Below, piece by piece: positions 54,801 through 64,000 of a DNA stretch of 64,000 nt. The position numbers and the translations under genes were made by a program. Where the stretch lies: positions 2,402,636 through 2,466,635 of the forward strand of contig VWZS01000654.1 of NCBI GenBank assembly GCA_013397075.1. Direction: 5' to 3'. Each line of letters opens with the position of its first letter. Position 1 is the first letter of the stretch. Source of the DNA: Rhabdornis inornatus (lineage: Eukaryota > Chordata > Aves > Passeriformes > Rhabdornithidae). The notes under the pieces are model-generated. The model did no database searches and had not been told where the DNA came from. It saw only the letters and a program-made list of their open reading frames with translations.

Positions 54801-57800
54801 CAACTTAAAGATAGTTCCCTTCTTGATAAGAGTGAAGATATTTCCCTTGGTTATTTTTGGAACCATTCTTTTTTCTTCTTTAAAGAGCTGACATTGTATT
54901 AAATTATGTGTCAAGTCCTCCACAGATCGGCTCTGCCCACCACTGACAACTAAGTTGAATTTATTAAGCTTTTAGCCTATGTTGTGTTTCTCAGACTTGG
55001 GAATTGTTTGTCTTTTGGATGTGTTTTCAACTGGATCACTACATACTGAAGACTTCTAAATGGTCCAAAAAACCAAGTCAGTTCTCACTTAGCTGAGTCA
55101 AGTCCATAAGTTTGTTAGAAAATATTTTAAAGGTTTGAGGTTCTATAGTTGGAAAAAGAAAACCCACTGACATGCTTTAAGTTACAGTAGACACTTATTA
55201 TTGTAAAATAATTTCATTCATGTCTTTAAGTGCTTTAAGCCATTCTCTTATTACATGTAGTTCCTGGACTGCTAGGTGTTTGTATTTAAGATGTTTGTGT
55301 AAAATAAAGCTGACAAAGCGCTCATTACCTGAGCTGCTTTTTGCAAGAACAGTGGTGTTTTGAGAATATGGAAAAAGTTGAAAACCATATCAAACAGATC
55401 CTTAGTTTTGAGGTATGTAGAGACCACACTCGAACTGTCATGTGGAATTACCCTTTGATTTCCAAATCTCCAGGAACCACTACAACACACCAGTGTAAAT
55501 GAGAGGTTTCACTCTCTGGTGCCAGTTTTTCCTTAATGATATTGCAAAGATACATTAATGTTGATAATTAATGAAAGTCAGTCTTTCATTATTAATGTTG
55601 CAAAACTTTAAAATCCTAAATATTTGTCTTGATTTTTGCAAGTCAAATGCCTACCTGATTTGGCTTGATTCCTGGCTAGATTCCGCACAGAAAATCCTCC
55701 TTATTCTGTGGTAGAGCAGCCCCCTCTGAGTCAGTAGGGAGAGGCAACAAGGAGAGCTGCCCACAACTCCACACGCAGTGTGATTCAGATCTCTGTGGGG
55801 GTGTCTCTAAATGCTGTGTATAAGGCTCTTGCCTCCATCATGATGACATAATACAGGGTTTTAATTTACCAACTGTGGATGTGCTCTGCTTGTTTCCAAA
55901 CGAATAGTGAACAGACTGCAGATACTATAAATATTCTGTGTAGTTACTCAATAAGCCCAAATGTTTGTAAACAAAAAGGACCTTCCTGAATTACTGAGTA
56001 AATAGTAATTTCTCAAAGCCCTTTTGCCCCAGCAGACCTCAATTAGAACTGCAGAGTATGTCAGAAAACTTTTAATTACCTTCCAGAGCATTCTTTAATA
56101 TTGCTTATATTGACTTCGTCTCCCTATTATTCCTGTGCAAAACCTACCCTTTTGATGAGTTTTCATTCTAGTTTTGTTTCTGTTTTTGATAAAAATAAAC
56201 AAAAGACTCTGGAAGGAGTCCACCAGTCCTTCTTGCTGACCAGAAAATTTGCTGTTCCTTAACTCCTTGTTTTCAGGGCTAGGTATGGTGCTTACACTGC
56301 AGTGGGATCAGATCTGACATCAGCTGAAGTCACTAGGAACAGGTTTATGTCATAAATTAAGATATCAAAATGAAATTTAACATATATGAGCCAAGTGTCT
56401 AAGCTCTCATCTGTGACAGATCCACTCGTAGAACCCACGTGGCACTGAAAGCAGATTGTCTGACCAGACACAAGAGGTCCAACCGACCAGGCTATGCACA
56501 GGCATTTTAAACCATCTGAAATGCCCTAGGATTTCTCCAGAAATCTGCACATTTCCCACAGGTCCTTGGTTATACATACCTTAAAATATAGCCTCAGATA
56601 TCTCAGGTATGATTCCACTACTGTTTGTATGTTGTGGATTTACAGGAACATGATTCTAAATTTATCTATTTGCCCAAATTTTCTACTCACCTATGGAGGA
56701 AAACTGAACCTGATATTCCATACCCAGTACACTGAAATGAAGGCTTATAGGGGAACCAAAATCAAGCTAAAATTAGTGAATCTACTCTCTGCATCTTGAA
56801 GACTTGAGTCCAGAAACTCATCATGCAGCTTAAAAATGTGGCCCTGTAGCCACTAGAAGGTGGCCCCAGGAAATCTATAGGACCCTGTGCATCCATGTGT
56901 GAATGCTAGGTCGCTTAATATGCCTGATATGTGGCTTAATCCACTAGCAAAAAGACATTGACATGACAGTCTTATGCACAGGAGTCAGGCAAATTTAAAC
57001 CCACATTGTGTTCTTGGATGTTCCAGAACTCAGATAGTTAGATGAAGAACATTTACTACGTGTAACAATTGTGCTCTTGTGGCTGATCCCTGAATACAGG
57101 GAGAAATGCATAGTACATTTAGATATTCTGTACTTCTCCTGTTTGTTTCTTCCTACTCGGGGAAAAGAGGGTTGGAATTGTGTGGCTGCACTGATTGAAG
57201 GAAATAACAAATAATGGACAGAATTGGCAGCTGATTTTTTTTTTTTTTAATATTTTCTTTGATCTCTTTGGGATTTTTGCTTGATTTCACTCTGGTCAAG
57301 AGAATTCCTTCTCCCTTCACCAAGATATGAAATCTTTATTTACTTAAAATATAAACTTGTTGCAGATCAAATGCCATACAGTAGCCACCTATGATGAAAA
57401 GTGAAATATGTAATGTGAAGACTCCCTCCTACACCAAAAGCAGCATCCCTACTTTAATTGGCAGTTTGAAACTGTCTGGGACTGTACATGTATGTATGTC
57501 TTGCATAAATGCATCAACTGTACAGATAGATGGCTACTGCAGCATGGGGTGATGCTTCTGTCTTGTTTTGTGGCTACATGAGGGATTTAAATGGTCCTTT
57601 CCAAGTGTCTTTAAACGCTATGCAGCCTGAGAATGAGTGTCCTCTATTTCAGTGCAGCTATTCAGTTAACAACTCAGGTATGTTTTCTTCTGCCAGAGCC
57701 CTTGTCTTGCTCTTTTCTCTCTGTAATTATGGAGACTTGTATCTGTGCAATCTAGAGGAAATGTCATTCCAACATGAAAACCTTCATTGTGGAGTCTGGA

Positions 57801-60800
57801 AATCATGCATCACTTTAGCAGTTTGAAGTTTAGAAAATAGCACATTAACATTTATATGAAGTGTTAAAATAATAGGCTGCTGCTGAAGTTCAAAGCTGAG
57901 GATGTGAATTTTTTACAAAGGGCATTTTGCATCTTCAAAGAAAGAATCATAGGCTTTTGAAAACCCTAAGTTAAATCTTGCAAACAGTGCCAATCCAATA
58001 AAAAATGAAAAGGGCTATGAGAAGAATTACAGAGGCTCCGTAGCAAGGTATGCAATGTTGCCTGGAAAGAGAGTATCTGAAAAAAGAAGGCCTCTTAGGC
58101 TTAGATTACTCATCCTTTCAAAATCAGCTAATTTAACACTTGGGTGACCAGGGAAGCCTCAGTAAAATCTGAAGCATTTGTCTCTACATGAAGAGAGAGC
58201 CATATCCTTCCATCAGCTACTGTCTCTGAAGAACCATAGGAAATGATTCAGCCCTTATTGCTGTCACATCTCATATAGCAGAGGAGAAATATGGATGCTA
58301 CGAGCAATATTTTTATGAGCAAGTTTTCCTAAAGAGCGCTTGGGGTCCTGCTTCTTTTCCTGGTGCTTCACACGGTAGATAAAGAAGTCTACCAGTATCT
58401 CTAAAGGCAAAAGAAAGCAGACATAAAGAATGAGGTGGTAAAAAACCTGCCTGCCAAGTGTTTTCTTCTAAGACATTTGCAAAAATAAATTTTCTTAATT
58501 TCTAAATACTTTGTGTTACAATTTATCCAATTAAAATGATGAAAACAGTGCCTAAATGCAACAGACAAGTGAGCTGTCAGCCACTTGGAAAATAGGAATG
58601 TGCTACCTACTTGTGGCCTAATGAGCGACTCTGCTTACTGCTTACCCTCCAAAAGCGCACACCTTTTACAATACAGAAGTCCTAATGAAATAATGAGTCT
58701 CTAAATACAAAAAAGGCCTTTAAAATTACAGGAACATATTTTTAATATATATGCTGGTTTTTAAAACATAGATAGGCAGTGATGTTTAGGGAAGAATAAA
58801 GTAAACTTCTTTCCATGTACTTCTAATGAGGGATAAAATAATTTAAAATGTCATTTGCGTCATAGAACTGTTCACCCCTGTATCCTATTTCTGCCAATTT
58901 AAGTGAACATTTTATCGTAAATTTAAGAAAATAGGATTATAGGGTGGAGTGGGAAATTTCAAGTAAATTTTCGCACTTCATGGAACAAACTGAAGATTGG
59001 TACATCTTGATTTCTTAAATATATCCCTCCTAAAGACTCACGGTGGATTGCAACTTAATAAATAACAGTTTAATCCCATCCTGTTTGTGCAGTCTTTTAT
59101 GGCATAACAGCTCCAGGGAGTTTGTATGTGTATGTGTGGTATTACATGTTCACACAAATCTGTAGCTGATATTTTTTACCTATTTTTAAAAATAAGCTGC
59201 CACCATACCAAACTTTCCCAGCAGCTGGGCAAGGCTGGGTCTTCTTTCACCCACACATATGGGCAGTACAGGAGCACAGATCCCAAAAGGATTCAGGTTC
59301 TGTGGAATCATAAGGAATTACCACATGATGGAGACACTGTCCTCTCCTCCACGCTGCTGCTTCAGCGTGTCCCATAAATGCTGAGGCTATGGAGTGGCCC
59401 TAGGCTTTGGGTGGGAACAAAGCCCAGGACCTCAGTGGAGCAAATCCAGGGAGCCAGAACTGAAAGCTGACAGAAGTGCTGGCTTTGTGTCCTTACCTTG
59501 AGGTCATGAGGTGGTGTGTTCTAAACTTGGAATACTAATACTTGCACGACATCAGCCCAAACCTCTCTACTTTGAGTCTTCCATGGAGCCATAAAAAATG
59601 GTGCATGTTTTAGCTTTCTATCATTAGGCATCATAAGGCATCCCATTCAAACTACTTACAAGAAACATCATCTAGGAAAAAAAGAAAAAGAGAAACATTA
59701 TAAAATCATAGACTAGTCTGTGAAGTGAAGGTGACCTTAAATATCATCTCATTCCAGAATACTCCCATGTGATTCTGATTATGTCTAACCCCTCTGTGGT
59801 TTTATCAATAGCCTCATGATAATTATTTTCTTTAGCATCTAGTCTTATGATACAAGTGCTAGTGGCAGCATTAGAGCAGGAGGAGAGCAAATATTGCTGA
59901 CAGAGTCATCGAGGAATCCTGAGTTTACTGAACCAGAGAACCTGGTTTTGCAGACATCTGCCTTTGTCCCAGAGGAGAGTATGAGAAGTTCATCAGTGCC
60001 TGTATTTGCATATGTGATGGGAACTGAGATTCTTTCCAGAGGTCGTTACTCTGAGGAGCAGAAATACTTCCTGTGTTGGACCATTTGCATCACAGCAGCA
60101 CACAATAAATTCATCCTCACAAACAGTATAGTCTGGCTTTTTACTTGAATCTCTATTTTTTAAGGCAGTATGATTTGTAGTGTCAGCAAATCTGTTGGAC
60201 CAAGGGAAAAAAGCCAAGGCAGGAAATATGCTTATCTGGGTTTCATTTTCAGGAAGCCATGTAGGACAGGGATTCCTACTGCTCTGGAGAGTGTTCAGTG
60301 TAGGCAAGTAATCACATGCATAGTGTGTGACATCTAAGAGCTTCTCATACCATGGATTGACTTTTACGACTGTACAGATGCCTTTCATGATTTTTATTCA
60401 TATTCATTCCATGAATAAAAAGTATGAGATGTTTAAAATCTCTTCTCTTTGGAGACAGCTTTTTGGAATGAATTTGAGTTAAAAGACATATTATTCAAGA
60501 AGATCAAAAACAAAAAAAGCCATGGTGTCTGCATATTGTCCCACTTGCTGCATACTGGCCCAAGGGCAAGGAGAATGGATCATGATTTGCATGCATGTTC
60601 TTTGGTGATTCCTGCAATTTCAGGTGCCATCCATTAACAAACTATGAAGAGGACCTCACTGTTTCTGATACCTTTTTATAAATAATTATATATAGTTGAA
60701 AGAGCCTCATTCAAATTTGCTGTAAAATTCCTGCCTAGTTGCAAGAAAATGAGTATAAAAGGCAGAATCTATCAGGATAAAGAGGACATGGGATCATAGC

Positions 60801-62659
60801 CTTGTTGTAACAAAACCCTCTGAGGTGGCATAGGGGAGGAGTACAGAGCTAAATGTATCAGTAGCACATCAAATTCTTTCAAATAACACCATTTTTAATT
60901 CAAAAGTCTCAGTTCAATTCATGCACTTTTTTGCATTGGAAAGGTTAAGATGATGGCAGAAGTTGCTCAAGAAGCAAGTGTATCTTTTGGAAGGTCAGCC
61001 AGAGAACAAGACAGAGCACAAAACTCTAGAATCTATATGCTTTTCTCCCCAAAAATTGGTAATTGAGGCCACCTAGTACCTTCCATCTAATCCATTCGAG
61101 AAGTGGTCACTGTATATGGGACATGACCATGTGGTTTGAGGATTTTTTGTAGTTTTATTTTTTAATTTTCTCTACACAAACTCTATATGCAGAAAGAGTT
61201 TATTACAGGTGACTTGAAGGCCCTACCAATTTATGATCTATAGCAGAATGGGCTATTAGAGCCACTGTATTCACTTTTTTTAAGTCCAACCCAAGAGGAT
61301 CCAGATCAATCCCTGAAGTACCTTTTTTGATAGTTTGTATCTGCTAATTGTATAAAATACTCTAAAATACTGAATATCTGCTTGAAATTCAGCAGCAGAA
61401 TGGCTTTCCTGGTGTTGCAGTGACACCCAATTTAAGAACAGTGCTACTTCAGGGCAAAGGGAAAAATCTTTGATGTACTATGTTTGATGATGTGATCTTG
61501 CTTGACATTCCAATTTCCTGCTGTGCTATTGTGTAAAGTGCTTAGACTAAAACTAATTAACCCTTGCAGGAACCTAGTTCTATGAATATAAAATTTGCAT
61601 TAATTTCCAGTGACATAGTAATTGAAGCATGACAAAAAGGCTGCAGTTGATTAAATACTGAATTAGGGTTTACTGTTTGGAAAGCACTGGGATCACTAGC
61701 TCTTGACTTTATGGATTACAATTTATAAATTAAGGCATGTGGGATTGGTGAATACACTAGAGCATGAATAATCTAGGTTAAATTTTGAAAGTTATATATA
61801 TGACATATACTTCTTTTAAATATTTCTGGTTTATTGCCTTTTAAACAAAGTGATTTACAAAGGAAACAGAAAATAGGTTTGCAGTATTTTCTCTGACTAA
61901 GCAACTTTTGACAAGGATGCTGTAACACTAAGAGAGGCACAACTGCTTGAACTAGACTGATGAAATGGACTTTCGGTGAAATTCAGCTTGAGAATAGTGA
62001 AAAGGAGCAGAATAGTAGTGACAGTGAGCAGAATATGATAATAACACTTTCCATGTCAAAAATATCTCTACATTGCTGCTGAAATACAGGAAGAAAAAAA
62101 TCCCAAAGCCTGTTCTATCTTTTTGATTGATTGATTCCTTCACAAAAATATGTCATTCTCAACTTGCTCTAGCATTTGATCAAAATGTCATTGTTGAGGA
62201 ATGTTAAATGACTTGCCAGCACAGTCTCTCTCACCCTGGGCTTTGCATTCAGTTTGGATCATCAAGATTACCTTGTGCCAGCTCACCTTAAGTCACACAA
62301 AATAGCACCTCCTTCTCCCAGCCACAGTCTTGGGCTGCTGCAAATGGAATGGAAAGGGAAAGGCTTCTTCAGGCTCTGGAGCACAGAGATTGAAATTGAA
62401 TTTGTGCAGTAATCACCTTCACACAGTACAGAAAGACCTGGAGTGACCAAGGTGAAGGGCAGCTAGCACAGTATCTATGAACACACTGGTATTAAAGGAA
62501 GGGTAAGAATGCTGGGTGCCCACCTATCAGTGGGGCAGGGAACTTAGTGAGAAGATACAAGGAAAAGACTGATGCACTCATTGCAGTTTTCATCTCAGCT
62601 TTTTCACTAGAAGGTTTGTCCTCAGGGCTTCCAGGTCCCTGAGCCTTCTAGTTAGATCA
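51846..62659. other. long gene-poor stretch, nothing recognised
   Basis: About 10.8 kb of AT-rich DNA with no CpG island, no named transposon and no convincing exon chain. Two frames were considered: 57530-57826 plus (98 codons, ending near a good donor at 57679) and 59993-60388 minus (131 codons, overlapping 59843-60148 plus). Neither shows a known motif. Confidence 0.5.
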
Positions 62660-64000
62660 ATGGAAGCAAAACAGTACCCATGGCAGAGGAAGAAAGTTAG
62701 GCATCATTTAAGCCTCTTGGGCATACACGAGTCCATCGAACTGGGCGGGATGCATCTAAGCTTGCTGGTGATATTGTGATGCCCCACTGCATCATTTGTG
62801 AGATGTCATGGCAACTATGGGCACTCCTCAGAGCTGGAAAAGGTAGATGTCACATCATTTTTAGGAAGGGCAAGAAAGTGGATTCAGGGGACTACAGATT
62901 AGTCAGTCTCACCTCAGTCTCTAGGAAGATGATGGGGCAAATAGACTCATAATTTCTAAACTAAAAAATAGATGACAAGGAGCCAGCACAACTTTATCAC
63001 AGAATCATGGAACCATAGAGTGTCCTGGGTCAGAAAGGACCTTAAAGATCATCTAGTTTCACCCCACTGGGACACCTTTCACTGGATCAGGTTGCTCAAA
63101 GTCCTGTCCAATCTGGCCTTGAACACCTCCAGGCATAGGACATCCACAGCTTCTCTGGAAAACTGGTTCCAGTGCCTCACCACTCTCACAGTAAAGACTT
63201 TTTTTCCTAAAATCTAATCTAAGTCTAGTCTCTTTCAATTTAAAGCTATTCCCCTTGTGTTGTCAGTACATGCCCTTGTAAAATAGTCTTGCCCCATCTT
63301 TTCTGTAAGTTCCCTCAACATACAGGAAGGCCACAGTGAGGTCATCCTGAAGCCTTCTTTTTTTGAGGCTTTACCTGTCTTTCCAGGTTTAGCAAGTGGA
63401 AATCATACCTGACCTTCCTCACTGCCTTCTGCAAAGAGGTGATGAGTGCTGTGGCCAAGAGAAAGCAAGTGGATGTTGTAGACATTGACTTCAATGAGGT
63501 CTTTGATACAATCTCCCATAGTATCCTTATCACTGAATTTGGAAGATAAGGGTTGTATAAGCAGACAAAATAGTGGGTGGGGAACTGGCTCAACTGGACC
63601 CAAAGAGCTGCAATTAGTGGTGCAAAGTCCAGCTAATGGTCAGTAACTAGTGGGGTCCCTCAGGGGCCAGTAACAGAACCTAACCTGCTTAAAGTCTTCA
63701 GTAACAACCTAGGTGATGGGACAGAGTGCATCCTCAGTAATTTTGTACACAACAAGTTGGAGGAAGCAGTCAATGTTCTGAAGGGCAGGGCTGCCACTCA
63801 GAGAGATCTGGACAAGTTATAGGTTACAAGGAACATCATGAAGCTCCATAAGAGCAAGATACTGCATGTAGAGTGGAAGAGCACCATGTAACGTGACAGG
63901 CTGGGACTCAACCATCTTGGAAGCAGCTCTGGAGAAAGGGATGTGGGGCTCCTTTGTGGAAAAGAAGCTCACCATAAGCCAGCAGCATGTGTTTGCAGCA
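62660..64000 (+). mobile_element. CR1 LINE ORF2 (reverse transcriptase) fragment, plus strand, interrupted and truncated by the window end
   Basis: Sense CR1. Before the interruption, about 62860-62990 encodes the RT entry motif FRKGKKVDSGDYRLVSLTSV. After it, 63468-63530 encodes VDVVDIDFNEVFDTISHSI, RT motif A with the aspartate, followed by the GVPQG-like and later domains with frameshifts and stops. It is inactive. The copy is split by an antisense CR1 (62998-63392) and continues beyond 64000. Confidence 0.87.
62998..63392 (-). mobile_element. CR1 LINE 3' end nested inside another CR1, minus strand
   Basis: Begins CACAGAATCATGGAACCATA on the plus strand (reversed tail), then GACCTTAAAGATCATCTAGT and CAGTGCCTCACCACTCTCAC, and ends near 63392 inside the 3' region. 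The surrounding sense CR1 resumes immediately after. Confidence 0.87.

Noticed and set aside
57530..57826. 98-codon plus frame with a good donor at 57679
   Set aside because: No family match, no CpG island or partner exon; the length is within chance expectation.
59843..60388. A protein-looking plus frame (59843-60148) and a 131-codon minus frame on the opposite strand
   Set aside because: Both strands look equally coding-like, neither has a known motif, and frames of this length are expected by chance in 64 kb. Kept only as a note.

Overview
This is a 64 kb piece of a bird nuclear genome, most likely a songbird. CR1 LINE 3' ends are scattered on both strands. Several long-terminal-repeat (LTR) families that I associate with passerine endogenous retroviruses are present, and base composition is AT-rich apart from one CpG island. 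Nothing bacterial, no CRISPR array and no RNA gene was seen.

Layout. From 1 to about 23.7 kb the window is gene-poor: a solo LTR (554-1154), two LTRs of one family in opposite orientation (4168-5219 plus, 7020-7844 minus), a CR1 tail (about 20.45 kb) and otherwise featureless DNA. A CpG island at 23.78-24.20 kb starts the main gene, on the plus strand. From 24070 to 36413 I can chain 24 exons in one reading frame by hand. Exons 1-5 encode ankyrin repeats of the ANKRD26/POTE/ANKRD7 type. An array of about 870-bp duplicated units follows (28.56-34.85 kb). Each unit carries one A exon (about 65 nt, phase 1 to 0) and one B exon (103 nt, phase 0 to 1), so each added unit lengthens the protein by about 55 acidic, probably disordered residues without a frameshift. 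Four more exons follow, including a TQT-type motif and a short coiled coil. Exon 6 has an in-frame TGA, so the locus encodes either a 217-residue ankyrin-only protein or, through a splice acceptor 24 nt downstream, a protein of more than 700 residues.

Downstream, 36.5-38.5 kb holds a broken class I (gammaretrovirus-like) endogenous retrovirus with an integrase fragment. From 41.1 to 45.3 kb there are plus-strand exon-like segments ending in a stop codon and an AATAAA. They may be the 3' end of the ankyrin gene or part of another gene; I could not identify them. The rest (45.3-64 kb) is non-coding DNA with CR1 and LTR copies. It ends in a sense CR1 reverse-transcriptase fragment that has itself been hit by an antisense CR1 and runs off the window.

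The main biological story is the lineage-type amplification of an exon pair inside an ankyrin-repeat gene, with intact splice sites and open frame in every copy. Transposons that arrived later (a solo LTR with target-site duplication in one unit, an LTR ending 22 bp before exon 2, a CR1 between two exons) give relative dates and possible regulatory effects.
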